DNA of 64,000 nucleotides from Labia minor. Its lineage: Eukaryota; Arthropoda; Insecta; Dermaptera; Spongiphoridae. Numbering within the stretch: the stretch's first letter is position 1; each line of letters starts with the position of its first letter. The notes beneath the pieces were generated by a model. It was not told the origin of the DNA and ran no database searches. It worked only from the letters and a program-made list of their open reading frames with translations. A program made the translations under genes and the position numbers. The stretch lies in contig OY720346.1 in the NCBI GenBank assembly GCA_963082975.1, forward strand, positions 50,915,759 to 50,979,758, given 5' to 3'. This document shows positions 46,341 to 57,750 of this stretch, piece by piece.

Positions 46341-46740
46341 CGAGGTGTGTCTAAAAAGTTCGGTGAATGGTATTATAAAAACATAAAAAGAGAATGTTAA
46401 ATGTAAATACTTTTATTGACTTTCAACATACTCTCCACTAGACACAACACACTTCTGACAACGTTCGTATAACGCTTGAAAACTGTTGGAGAAGTCTTGA
46501 TGTGGAATCGTTCTCATAATAGCCGTCACAACGTTCAGGCCGGCAATCCTCAAGCAGGACACCAGAAAACACTACTGTGTCTTTGCTAATACCCATTTCT
46601 TCGGCTATTAGTCTCAGAGTCAATCACCGATCTTTTGTTAGCATCTCTCGTACACGTTCAGTGTTTTCTGGTGTCCTGCTTGTGGATTGCCGGCCGTTCA
46701 GGCTATTCTGAGAACGATTCCACATCAAGACTTCTCCAAC
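46341..46740 (-). mobile_element. second mariner family, rearranged fragment (M3)
   Basis: The end CGAGGTGTGTCTAAAAAGTT beside TATA is a mariner-type inverted repeat. The opposite end is missing; sequence stops at TTCTCCAAC next to a TA run. The family differs from M1/M2 in its ends and protein. Contains a foldback, described separately. Confidence 0.75.
46413..46740 (-). pseudogene. mariner transposase remnant with foldback
   Basis: The minus strand holds an N-terminal helix-turn-helix piece (Ser-Arg-Thr-Pro-Glu-Asn ... a stop ... Leu-Arg-Leu-Ile-Ala-Glu-Glu-Met-Gly-Ile-Ser-Lys-Asp-Thr-Val) joined to the C-terminal end (Ile-Pro-His-Gln-Asp-Phe ... Glu-Tyr-Val-Glu-Ser-Gln, stop at 46413-46415). 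The catalytic core is deleted. About 85 bases at 46481-46570 recur inverted at 46660-46740, so N- and C-terminal DNA are mirror-copied into each other. Dead copy. Confidence 0.75.
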
Positions 46741-48382
46741 ATATATATAATAATTTTTGCTAGTATAATAAGTAAGAATATATAAAAATAAATCCAAAAT
46801 AATAATTAATTGTTTTATAAGAGCCGACAACTTCATTTTTTGAATAATAATTAATTTATAATTGAGAATAAATTATTCTATAATAAATTTCACAACCTAA
46901 ATTAAATAAATAAAACAATAACTCTCTCCCAATATAAATTTATATAAATATTTCTCTACTATTATGTAAATTTTCAATTATTTAAAAAAATTATTTTTAT
47001 TCTTCCACTCAAGTTCAATTATATTTTTTAAACTTGTAGTGGATGTTCCTATTAATTACATTTAATTAATTTTAGTTTAATATGGGAGAAAAATGTTATA
47101 AAAATATTTATCAGGTTAAAATTGTTTCTTGCAATGGCTGAAGTTGATAGAATGCCCGTCAATCCATTAAAACTCTCTTCAAGTGTTTTTAATTTATTAA
47201 ATTTATATATATAGGTACATATAATATATTTTTATAATGTTTCAAATTGTACCTATGATTAATTTATTTAATTTTATTATAAGAAAATAATTATTAATAA
47301 ATGTAATTATTACTATTAATTATTAATAAATTAACATAATTAAGGATAATTTCTTAAAAGATAGAAATGAAAAAAACTGAGCTGGTTCATTTTAATATTA
47401 ATATTAATGTTTTTCCTTAAATATGAATATAATACTTCATCATTCTATATGAAATAATATTAAAGAGAGAAAGTTAAAAAAGAAAAAAAAATGATAAAAC
47501 CATAATACATACTTTTATTAAAGATGATGGTATATTATATCCAATAATTTAAATAATATAAGTGAGAAAAAGAAAAATAAATTTTTATCTAAGAATTTTA
47601 TATATTTTTTTTTCTTTGCTGATTTTTAAATCACGATAGTAGAATCATTAAATGTAATTTCATTGAAAGGATGGTAAATTGTATTGCGAGCTAATTTATC
47701 AGCGAACTTGATTGGTTGGCTTTCAACTGACGAGTATTCCACATCGAACAACCACCAACAAGAAACAAGAGGTTTTTTTAAAAAAAAAAAAACCAAAATA
47801 AAATAAAAGACGAAAGAAATATCTTTCATTTTCACTGAAGATGGTTAAGTTGAAAAGGAAGTGTAGAATTTCTTCTCTCACTCTATTATTTCCTTCTCCC
47901 CGCCCTATCATCCCCTCCCTCACTCCAAATTCCCATTTTCTCTTCTCTCTATAGGTCTTTTTCAAGTTGAAATTCAATAAACTTGGGTCGAATTAAATAC
48001 TATTCAGCTCAGCCATTTCATATACCTATAGTAAGAGGAAGTTAGGAGGTGAAGGATGAGGGAAGGGTGGGGATAGATTGCATACAGTAAGTACTATCTA
48101 TAATATAAGAATATATGGCAGACTGCGAGAATAAAAGCTGTCTTTGTGATACGACTATATTTTACATTTTTAGAAACCAATAAAATTCAATGTTTAATTA
48201 AAGAAAAGATAAATTAATTCATTTCCCACAGATGATTAAATAGGAGTTAATTTAATTTATTTAGCTACACACACAATATTTTTTAAAATTGCTTGTTCGT
48301 TAATTTGTATAATTATTCTTGAATTGCAGTCATTTTTCAAAAGTCTTAATCTCATAGTATTGACAATAACATACACACGAAG

Positions 48383-48417
<35 letters not shown>
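46741..48417. other. AT-rich spacer
   Basis: Open frames at 47626-47977 (minus) have no domain. TA microsatellite at 48385-48416. Confidence 0.45.
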
Positions 48418-48418
<1 letters not shown>

Positions 48419-48812
48419 GAGGCTCTACGGTACTCGAAAGTTCTTCGTCGCAGCAACCACAGCTCTCCAAGTATTGCTATTCTGAGCCACAACCCTCCAA
48501 TCCCTATCCTTTCCCATCACTCTCACGTCCCTTCCCACATCATCCACCCACCGGGTCCATGGTCTTCCAAGCGGACGTTTCCCACTCGGTCTCGCCACCA
48601 ATATGTTTTTCGTTATTCTTACTTCTCCCATTCTAGCCACGTGCCCTGCCTATCGCAACCTTCTCGATTGTATAACCCTAACTATGTCTGGAGATGCATA
48701 TAGGTCATGCAATTCCCCCTTATGCAGTCTTCGCCATTCCCCGGTGACCTCATCTTTTTTCGGCCCTTAAATGCTGCGAAGAATACTATTCTCAAATACT
48801 CTAAATTTACTC
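48418..48812 (-). pseudogene. RTE-like LINE C-terminal remnant
   Basis: The best-preserved of the LINE 3' ends: a minus-strand 71-codon open piece (48425-48640) with Met-Ala-Arg-Met, Gly-Lys-Arg-Pro-Leu-Gly-Arg-Pro, Trp-Val-Asp-Asp-Val and Asp-Trp-Arg-Val-Val-Ala-Gln, then a broken upstream part to 48812. It adjoins TA repeats at its 3' end and a PLE tail at its 5' end. Confidence 0.8.
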
Positions 48813-48813
48813 T

Positions 48814-49107
48814 CTGGTTTAGGTTTCGGTTTTCGTGAATGTTATTGATATTATTACTATCAGATTTATCAGGGATATAATCACGTATTTTTATGAGATA
48901 CGACCATTTTGGCGCCATTTTCAAGAGATTATTTAGGTGGGAATATTTTTGGGATTCTGGGTCTTAGTCTGTGTGACCAAGAGATAATATCGGGATTTTG
49001 GGTTGATAGGTTGGGTGGTTTTGTACTCACTGCGTTTCTTTGGAGCTCCAAAGAATCATGTGCAATCCTGACCCTGGCACACGTCCGTACCGGACAATAG
49101 CCCGAGG

Positions 49108-49112
<5 letters not shown>
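48814..49112 (-). mobile_element. PLE 3' fragment
   Basis: About 300 bases closely matching 16319-16640, with the last codons of the PLE protein and the tail. The segment with GAAAC-GUC of the hammerhead-like fold is deleted here. The 5' truncation is again at a TA run. Confidence 0.85.

Positions 49113-49144
<32 letters not shown>
49113..49144. repeat. TA microsatellite between PLE and SINE
   Basis: About 15 TA units separate the PLE fragment from the SINE. Confidence 0.85.
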
Positions 49145-49148
<4 letters not shown>

Positions 49149-49425
49149 TCTGTTTTTGTACGTCCTACGCAAGGACAACGCCTATGTCGCCGGTTATATC
49201 AATGAGGTGTCCTATGATCAGTAGAACGGGTCCTTTCAACTTTTACCTTGATTTTCTTGATCGGAGGCGCTATCAAGTAGCTTTTCCCCAATGTTGTTCC
49301 CGGAGGCTGGGAAGACCCGTCTCACAGACCCCAGCTAGGGAAATTCCCTTGCCAGGCCCGGGAGTTGAACCGGGACCATGTGAATGTGAGGCAGGTTCGC
49401 AACACACACACCGAATGGCGCCTTG
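49145..49425 (-). mobile_element. tRNA-derived SINE, copy 1
   Basis: Read on the minus strand: an A-box-like AGGCGCCATTCGG (49413-49425), then a perfect B-box GGTTCAACTCC (49361-49371), then a body with GGAAAAGCTACTTGATAGCG and GCCTCCGATCAAGAAAATCA. Both ends lie in TA repeats. The body matches the copy at 62.4 kb. Transcription would be by RNA polymerase III; mobility would need a LINE partner, possibly the RTE-like family. Confidence 0.75.
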
Positions 49426-49474
49426 TATATATATATATATATATAAAAGAAATTATTTCCAAGTTTAATAATGA

Positions 49475-49605
49475 GATTTGGGTCTCGACGTTTCGGCGCT
49501 CATTTTAGCGCCATTTTCAAGAGAGTTCATCTAGGAGGGAATTTTTTGGAATTCCGGTTCTTAGTCTGTGTCACCAAAAGTCGATGTTGAAAATTTTTTG
49601 AAATT
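49475..49605 (-). mobile_element. diverged PLE tail, minus copy
   Basis: Matches the PLE tail (GACGTTTCGGCGC, CGCCATTTTCAAGAGA, GGAATTTTTTGGAATTCCGG, CTTAGTCTGTGT) but from a different subfamily. It faces a second tail at 49617-49806. Confidence 0.7.
49483..49524 (-). ncRNA. hammerhead-ribozyme-like fold, second copy
   Basis: The same order as at 16405-16446, with a perfect stem II (GGCGCU with AGCGCC), UCUC/GAGA stem I and GAAAC-GUC. The first core strand is again UUGAAAA. The compensated stem II between subfamilies argues for a selected RNA fold. Confidence 0.45.
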
Positions 49606-49616
49606 CAGTTGAAAAT

Positions 49617-49806
49617 TACCCACCCACTCAATCCAAAATCCCAACATTGACCCAGAACACCCCAAAATTTCCTCCTAAATAAACTCTCCTGAAAAAGGCT
49701 TAAGAAACTTCAAGATTCAAATATTATAATTGAAATAATCACGTGAAAATAATCCATAAATAATTTTTCATAATAATAAAAACTTTTACTGAAACCTAAA
49801 CGAACA
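49617..49806 (+). mobile_element. diverged PLE tail, plus copy (inverted partner)
   Basis: The reverse complement reads the PLE tail again: TTTAGGAGGAAATTTTGGGG, GGGTCAATGTTGGGATTTTG, and at its end TTTAGGTTTCAGTAAAAG. Together with 49475-49605 it makes two PLE 3' regions in opposite orientation about 12 bases apart. Confidence 0.65.
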
Positions 49807-52800
49807 AATATATATTAAATATATACTATTACAAGTTAGGAAACTTAAGGTGATGGTTAATATAAAAATAAAAATAATGTCTAGGAAAAATGAATTGGCC
49901 TCGAATCCCAAAAACTTTAGTAATATTAATTGAAAATCTTTGTCTTTATTATTATATTATAATAACCGATAATTTTATTGACAGATTCAATTTTGTCAAT
50001 ATTTTAAACCCCTCTAGTAATCGAATTAAATATATACCTATATATTTGTCTGATTATTATTTTATTTTAGTATCATAATCTGGTGGGGGTTCTATTTAGT
50101 CAACGCTTCCGTAATGAATCATTCGAGATTCGTTCTTAAGAGATTAAAATGATTTATTTTGAGCGTTTGAACATTTTCATTTTTTAAAGTAAAACCTTGT
50201 TAAATAAAATATTCCTCTCCCCCTTTAATTTTTTACCCTTACTTTATGGGGAATCATTAAGAAATTCCTTCGGGCGTCTAAAGGTACTTTTAATCGAGGG
50301 TGGCAAAAAGATAGTGAGTGAAAGAGAGAAAGAGATCCTTATGATCCGGTGTTTACCTTAAGTAAAGGTAGTTAAAATGCTACCCTCTGCACTCCCCTTC
50401 CCCTCTCCACCATCATTTCCCACCCGATTAAGAATTGCTGATGAAAGTGGTTCGGTTAAAATATAATACGGCTAATTCCACTTGTACATTCATAAGATGC
50501 AAAATCGTTCAGGCTCGGGGAAACTCAACAGTAGAAATTGGTGATGAGATGTGGTGACTGAACGAGGTGGAGAAGGGTTGGAGGTGGCGGTTGTGGGTAG
50601 CAAACGAGCTCACTTCCATTAAAACTCCAACCATCCGAAATGTCACCTTTTCGAAAACACTAATTTAAATATTGATATCCAACGGGGCAATAAAAAAGGT
50701 AATATTTCCTCTTTACTAGGTTATAAAAGCGATTTTATTGCTCCAAAAAAGAGGTGAAGGCAGTTATAAATTGGAAATCAAAAAAAAAAAAGAAAGTAAA
50801 AAAAGGAAAGAAAAAGGATAACTGACCAATCTTTGATTCCGGAAAATAAATTGCCGACCATTCTATTTCCGTCTATACCTTCCTCTCCATCTATCGACTT
50901 ACCTTTTTCAAAAAAACTCCAAATTAATTAAAGTAATATAACATTTTAGGTATATATTTCAAAAGTTTAGAACCTAAACGTCTCGATTATCCAGGATTAT
51001 CGTAAATATGAAAAAAATAATTTAAGAGTAGAAATAAATTTTGTCATTCAATATAAAATTATATATAAATATATAAGTGTATCTTTAGTCGTAAAATACA
51101 CCCTAAAAGTGGTATCATAATTTAGATATAAGAATTGTGAATTCTTAAAAAAAAAATCAAGGGACACAGTTCAAATAAAGACATTGACTGGATCACGATC
51201 CTTTTGGGATTTAAATCCGTATATCTGATCCAATCTAGAAGTTTCGGATCTAAATCTATAAAGGATCACGATCCTGTCCATCCATGTCGGATATTGATTT
51301 AAATTTCAAGAGATAAAATTTCTTAAAATGAAAAAATGGTCACTTTAGAGAAGTCTCAAAATTTTTAAAATTTCAAAAAAATAACCAACAAAAAAGTAAC
51401 AGATATTGGTATGAATTGTAGGATTAATATTATTATTAAATTTTAATAATATAAACTTAAATTTTGGGAAAGGGTAGAAGTTATTATAAGTTATTAAATA
51501 TATTAAAATTAATTCGTTAATCATTTTTCTTATATAGCTATAACAAAATTTGAAATTTTCCATAATAAATCAATTTAATTAATTTTACTATATATAAGGT
51601 GAATGTACCAGTAGTTGAAATTATAAGGACAACTTTATGAGTAAAATTTGATATCTTCTATTTTTTATCAGATATCAATTTGAGTTGAGTGATTGGTTAA
51701 TAATGAAGAAATTACCTGCAAACCAATTTTCTATTTCTTTTATTTTTTATAATTTTTTGAGCTTTAGCATCTAAAAGCACCAGTAGTCGACACCCTTAAA
51801 ATTTGGTAATATGAACATTCAATTAATAATATTTAATATTGATGTCAAAATAAAAAAAAAAAAAAAATATTAGTGATTTGTCTCCTTAAGCATTCGAGAC
51901 AAAATATTAAAATATTAACTTGTTCTATTCTTTAAAAAGTAAATTTTGGACCGTTTACTCAGACGGTGACTCAAAGCTTTTATATTTACACATCTTCAAT
52001 AGAGAAGGAATTACTTTCATATAGAAACATTTAGACAGATACAAGTCTTATTATCCAAGATGAAATGTTCTAATATCAACTAATGGTATATATATATATA
52101 TACCATTATATATATATAGTATATAAAATTATAATAATATTATTTAAAGTGTTTATATATATGTATATCAGAATACTTACATTACAATTGTGGTAACTGG
52201 TTGAACATGGTAATTTTTTCAAAATTATTATTCTCAGTTTAGGAATATTAGTGAAAATGTCAAATTTTTAGATCCTGAAACAACTATAATAATAAGATAT
52301 AAATTATTATTGATTAATAAATAAGATTACATAATTATTACATAATCTCAATATATATTTTTTTCTAATATTGTGAATGTATTCAGATCTACTACATCAA
52401 AATTTTAACATAAAATGTGTTCGATATTGAAAATGCCTATCTGACGGTAGCTCTATATACCTGTGAAGTTATCGCATGATCGGATGTAGTACTTTAGTTT
52501 TCTCCAAAAGTACCCTAAGGTTGATTAAACTTGTTCCATCAATGTGGGATAAAATAATCTTTAAAGTACTTTGAAAATGATTTTCACTAAAGTAGCTTAA
52601 ATTATTTTATTTTATTTTAAATGATTAAGACCCATATTAGTTATTGAAATAATGATGTAATGTTGAATAATATAAAAAAGTTTAAAAATTAAATTAATAA
52701 ATAATTCAATTTTTTTTTAAAAAAATAACCAACTTTTTTCGATCTATAAATAATTATTTTTAATTAAAAATTAAAAAAAAACAATAAATCTAGGAGAGGT

Positions 52801-52853
52801 AATATATATATATATACCATATATTAGTGAATCAGTTAGAACTCCAACTTAAT

Positions 52854-52887
<34 letters not shown>

Positions 52888-52902
52888 CAGTTTATAATAA
52901 AA
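49807..52902. other. spacer with balanced-composition patch 50090-50900
   Basis: 50090-50900 has near-balanced composition and no repeat copy, a possible regulatory or exon-bearing stretch, but frames are short. Small symmetric sites occur at 51190, 51263 and 52081. TA run at 52857-52883. Confidence 0.35.
52081..52108. repeat. 28-base perfect palindrome around TA repeat
   Basis: TAATGGTATATA ... TATATACCATTA is fully self-complementary. Cruciform formation is possible; a function is not evident. Confidence 0.8.
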
Positions 52903-53486
52903 AATCTAGAGTGTCTATCTCGCAAATTTGAATTAGATCAAAATAACATATATTATATTTAAATTAAATTTAATTAATTAAATTATAAATTAAGTATAAA
53001 TGAATTGGATTAATTAATTAATTAATTAAAAGATTTAAATTTAAGGTATAGTATTGTTACTCAATTAAATTAATTAATTGAAATTTATTAAATTTAAATT
53101 TAAAACATTTACCTTCATTTTCGAGTCAAAATTTAATAAAATTAATTACGGTACGATTCAATCAAGCTGAAATTCTATATATATCAGTTTTATACAATTT
53201 TTAATCATGTGAAAAACTATCAAACATATATCTTTATTTTCATGGTCAGTTTAATTGAAAAAATGTGGTAGGTAATGGTCTTCCGAATGAGCTGCATTTC
53301 TCAAAAGTTGATAGATAACTACGAATTTTGAATAATGCCCATGTACCAAATTTCATTATTCTACATAGACACAGACATTTTTTCAACCTTAATGAAAATG
53401 ACTCAGGGACCTTCAAAACGTATAAAAACATCAAAATCTCGACATCGAAAATTTTCGTGATCGTAATCTCGCCAGAGTTAGTAAAA
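52903..53486 (-). mobile_element. R3 copy d, HINE-like
   Basis: Reverse orientation. The 3' hairpin is reduced (AGAGTGTCTATCTCGC), the microsatellite is lost near 53364, and the 5' end reads CTCGCCAGAGTTAGTAAAA. Confidence 0.65.
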
Positions 53487-56400
53487 AATTATCAATTTAT
53501 AATAATAACTTAATAATATGTATATGTAGTAAAAGAAAATAACTACCATCACTTATTATCACCTATTATTTAAATAATAAAAAATAAATATGTATAAGAT
53601 ATAAAAAGAAAAGAAAAATGACATATAAATTATATAAACTTAAGGAATTCCTTTATCTATTTATTTATTTGGGTTAAGGATATTAAATTTATCCACAAAT
53701 ACAAAATTATTTTATTTGGTCAGTAAGTATTTTATTTAAAATTTTTATTTAAAATATGGTTCAACTCGAAAATTATCCAAACAGTTTACCCACAAAACAG
53801 TACTTGAGGTGAAATTTTTTTTTTAATTAAAGTTTCAAGACTTGAGGTATAAATTCCATAAATACCATCAAATAGATATCAAATTAGATCGTTGGTTGTG
53901 GTTGTTTATTTCAATTCCAAATCTAATCATCAAATGGTAATAGAAATAGAAGTTCCAAGTAACCACCCACTCACCACTCACCCATTCTCTATCCTAATAT
54001 CATTGTTTTTTTTTCTCTCACTTATTTCGTTGTTAGTATTTCTCTTGTTTGAACAAGCACAAGGAACCACACCCTGCCTGCTGTTCATTCCATTAATATC
54101 CAAGATAAACATTCCACGTCATTCCGGTCATGATAAAACCGGTAGAGAATAAGGAGTGAGGGACAAGGATAAACGAATTCAATCTCCCCATTTCTTTATA
54201 AAATTAGAAAAAAAGGTAGAGAGATGGAAAATGCTTTATAATTGCTTGCTTATTTATAATTATTATTAATTAAAAAATTTAATAATTAATTTTTTCATTT
54301 GAAAATAGTTCATAAGTTGGAGAAATGATTTTTTTTAAATTTATAAATGTTTCAATAGTTTTAGAAAAAAAACATACATTGATTCACATATACTAATAGT
54401 TATTTATTTAAATTACATATTAATATTCTTTATATACTATAATAATATATAATATAATATAATTTTATTTTGTTTTAATAATAGTAATAAATTAAAAACT
54501 TGTTGATTGGCATTATAATTTTTTCAAAGATTTCAATTTCATAGAGATTGAATTGTAATTTAGACACATACCCTTCTCCCCCTCTATGAAAATCTAAAAT
54601 ATGTAAATTCTGTTCGTCTCTATCGTCTGTAATAAATATATTCAAATCATGCGATAAAAATGTTTATATTGGGTGTTGATGATGAAAGAGAGGAGAAAAT
54701 TGAAAAAAACATCATAACATCATAAATAAGAATTAGAATTTAATTAACCATTAATCAATTAGATCCAAAATCATTTTGCAAAATAAAAATAATAGAATAA
54801 ATAAAAAAAGAAAAGAAAATGTTTTAAATATATCAACTCGTTTAAGTAAAATAAATAAATTTCTAAGAGGAAGAAGAATCAATTAATTTGAAACTGATTG
54901 AATTTTTGATAATAAAAAAAGGAACAAAATGGAAGTTTGTATTCTTTGAACCGTGTCGAAATTAACCAAAAAAACCGAAAATAATAACTCTTTGAAGTAA
55001 CTAATATTATAACATGTGAAAGATCTATTTATGAATATTGAATTTGAGAATCTTTTAATTTCCGAAAATCAAAAAAGAACAAAAACAAATAAATAAATAC
55101 CGAACATAACCAAAAATACTCACTCTTCACAAAAGAACAAAAACAACCAATGAATTCCTTTGAAGAGATAAAAAGAGTGATATTTCATATTGTAAAATAT
55201 GTATTTCTTATTAATGGGAATAAAATTTAAAGACATAACCATTTGGTAAAATTCAGTTTTATTATTTAATTCGGGCAATACACCAATTATAGCGATCTTC
55301 CAACTTTCCGATACCATTTTGGTTGATTTTGCCATAAAGTTTCAGCGATATCTTTATCAGAGCTAAATTTCTTAAAAATGATTATAGAAGATTCTATATC
55401 TTCTATAATCACTTTTAAGTGGCTGGAGCCATATCTGAGGAGTACGACGGATGGGCCAACAATTCATATACAAATTCATTTAATTTCATTGTATAAAAAA
55501 TTATTAAAGTTGTTTCAATAAAAATGCTAATTGTCTAACCTGTGGTCTTCTGACACATATTTGAAAGAAAACTGATTCGAGATTCATTCAGTTTTTAATA
55601 GTGGCGCCACTATCTGTCATCCTTTGGATTTATTGAATAGTTAATTACCATTATATCTATAGAAATACTTATACTTTTTTAATTTATTGAATATTCTCAA
55701 CATAAATATTATATGAATATAAATTTATTAAAATGAACTAACAATAAATACTTGATTAAATCGACAATAAGCAATTATATATGTAATATATATTTGATAT
55801 AGCTACCTTTTTTAAATATTATGAAGGGTTTGATAATATTCGAATTATACATCAACTTTTAAAAACTCTCAAGAAAAATGAAAGTTTTTTTAATAATTTC
55901 AAAGTAATTGTATGGCCACCTGTTCTACCACCCATCCGGGCAACAAGTGAGCTTGGAAGTTAAAATTATGATAAAAAGATGGAGCGAAAAACGTACAGAA
56001 GAAAACTTATTTGCTTTATCTGGAAGAAAGGAGATAAATTTAAATGATAACGAAATAGAAAACTAAAAAAAAGAGAAGGTAATCTTTTATAATCGAGGAT
56101 GCTAAAGTCCACCCTTGTCTCTTTCCAAATATCTGACATTTTATTTTTGCGAGAATCGTCGTTTAGGGAGTGTCATTTTTATCAAGGACAACGGATTTTG
56201 GATCTGGTCCAATCAATAAATTTGTTGAAATAGGGAGAGTATGGGGTGAGGATGCTTTAAAATGAGGATTTTTAATATTTTATAATTTTTATAATTCCTT
56301 TTCAAAAAAAAAAAAAAATTTGTTTGAAAATGGCAAAAATTATTATAATATATAAAATAAAATTATAATTTTCATATATTTATTTTTTTATTTTATCACA

Positions 56401-56892
56401 TTAAATTAGTTGTTTAGTTAAGCGATTTTTTTAAATGAGAGTGCACAAGACTTCTTGTGAAAAATTAAAAATTTTTTTTTTTCGGATTAGTATTTTTACA
56501 TTTATCTAATTTTGAAATATAAATATTAAATACTTTTAAGTTAAAATTAGATTTAAAATATATTAAAACAAATGTCAAGCGGATCTCAGAGGTAAATGAG
56601 ATTAAGTGTCTTAAGAACGGACACAAATTCAATCTAAGGTATTTAATAGAATTTGCGAAATCGAATAAGAAAATTTGTAGCTTGATTAAATATTCGTAAA
56701 TTTTGATTAATAAAGAAATAACATGAATTTGACAACTATCATTTATGGGTGGTGGTAGATAGGAAGGCAATTTAGTAGCATCACAAAAATAAATAAAATA
56801 AATATTTTAAATAGAATTGTTTAATGCTAAGACAAAGTATTTAGTTACAGAGAGGAATACACACAAAGTCTTAACATATACAAAATATAGAA
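53487..56892. other. AT-rich spacer
   Basis: Open frames at 53892-54152 (plus), 55120-55335 (minus) and 56465-56770 (minus) lack domains. A strong hairpin lies at 55371-55419 and a palindrome at 55598-55613. 55910-56110 has a 34-codon open stretch that may be coincidence. Confidence 0.4.
55371..55419. repeat. perfect-stem hairpin
   Basis: TGATTATAGAAGAT and its exact reverse complement are separated by TCTAT; pairing extends outward through CTTAAAA/TTTTAAG with one interruption, about 21-22 bp in all. The loop is too short for a typical microRNA precursor. Confidence 0.7.
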
Positions 56893-57750
56893 GTTGAAAA
56901 TGTAGAAAAATTTAAATACTTAGGTTCTGTAATCACGAAAGATAATACTATTCGAGAAGAATTTAAATCGAGGTTACAATCGAGAAACGCCTGTTATCAT
57001 GCAGTTTCGTCAAAATTATTGTCAAAGGGGATCAAAATTAACATAAATAAACCAATTATTTTACCGCTTGTATTGCATGGTTATGAGGCATGGTCCATAA
57101 CCCTGGGAGACAAGTGTAGATCGGGGATCTTTTTTAATCATTACCCCAAAATATTTTTGAGTAAGTTGATATTACTCTACCGTGAAGAGAAAAAAAAACG
57201 AAATCGCCTCTTTTTAGCATCTTTCCTATTATATATAGCCCCTCTTGATAATTTTGAATAGAAAACAATAACTAAAAATTTAATTTGCAAAAATACTAAC
57301 AAATTTATAAAATAGCAAATTAAAAATATATACTTTTTACTCACAAAAGTGTCATTATTACCCCCGAAAATTTCATTTGTACCCCATTTGGGGTAATTTA
57401 CCCCGGTTCCCCAACCGCTGATTTAGAGAATTTGGACATCTTCGTAGCATTTATGGGTTAAAGAAAAATGAGTTCACCTGGGAATGGTAGAGAAACAAAG
57501 AATTGCATGACCTCTATGCATCTCCAGACATAGCTAAAGTTATTAAATCGAGAATTATGTATATGTGAGGCGTGGCCTTTTTGATCCAGGCAGACGAGAG
57601 AATTTGAGAATAGGATTCTTCGCAACATTTATGGACTAAAGAAAGTTGAGGTTACTAGGTGGAGACTGCATAAAGAGAAATTGTGGTTACTGCGGTCAAG
57701 AAATTTCGAGTTCCGTAGAACCACAGAGATAGATAGATAGATTGATTTGA
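56893..57750 (+). pseudogene. RTE-like LINE C-terminal remnant split by a hAT MITE
   Basis: The left part (to 57121) reads Val-Glu-Asn-Val-Glu-Lys-Phe-Lys-Tyr-Leu-Gly-Ser-Val-Ile-Thr and Val-Leu-His-Gly-Tyr-Glu-Ala-Trp, the conserved region after the reverse transcriptase. The right part (from 57421) continues with Phe-Tyr-Gly-like and Leu-Tyr-Ala-Ser-Pro-Asp pieces, then has an internal duplication of the Arg-Ile-Leu-Arg segment (57597-57650) and ends TTCCGTAGAACCACAGAGAT plus a GATA tail (57723-57735). Multiple frameshifts. Confidence 0.75.
57122..57420 (-). mobile_element. hAT-like MITE inside the LINE fragment
   Basis: 299 bp. The right end, read on the minus strand, is CAGCGGTTGGGGAACCGGGG. 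The left end CGGGGATCTTTTTT is decayed but keeps the ATTACCCC word found inverted near the right end. The flanks GTGTAGAT and ATTTAGAG agree at 5 of 8 positions, and the uninterrupted LINE at 13.1 kb (GTAGATTTAGAG) confirms the insertion point. Confidence 0.7.

Noticed and set aside
46438..46623. 61-codon frame as a complete mariner helix-turn-helix protein
   Set aside because: Only the first part matches mariner; the rest is mirror-copied DNA read in the wrong sense.
49361..49425. Possible tRNA gene
   Set aside because: A and B boxes are present but no cloverleaf can be closed, and the sequence continues into a SINE body with a second copy at 62.4 kb.
53892..54152. 86-codon plus-strand frame with a hydrophobic segment
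   Set aside because: No signal-peptide context, domain or splice support; composition matches spacer.
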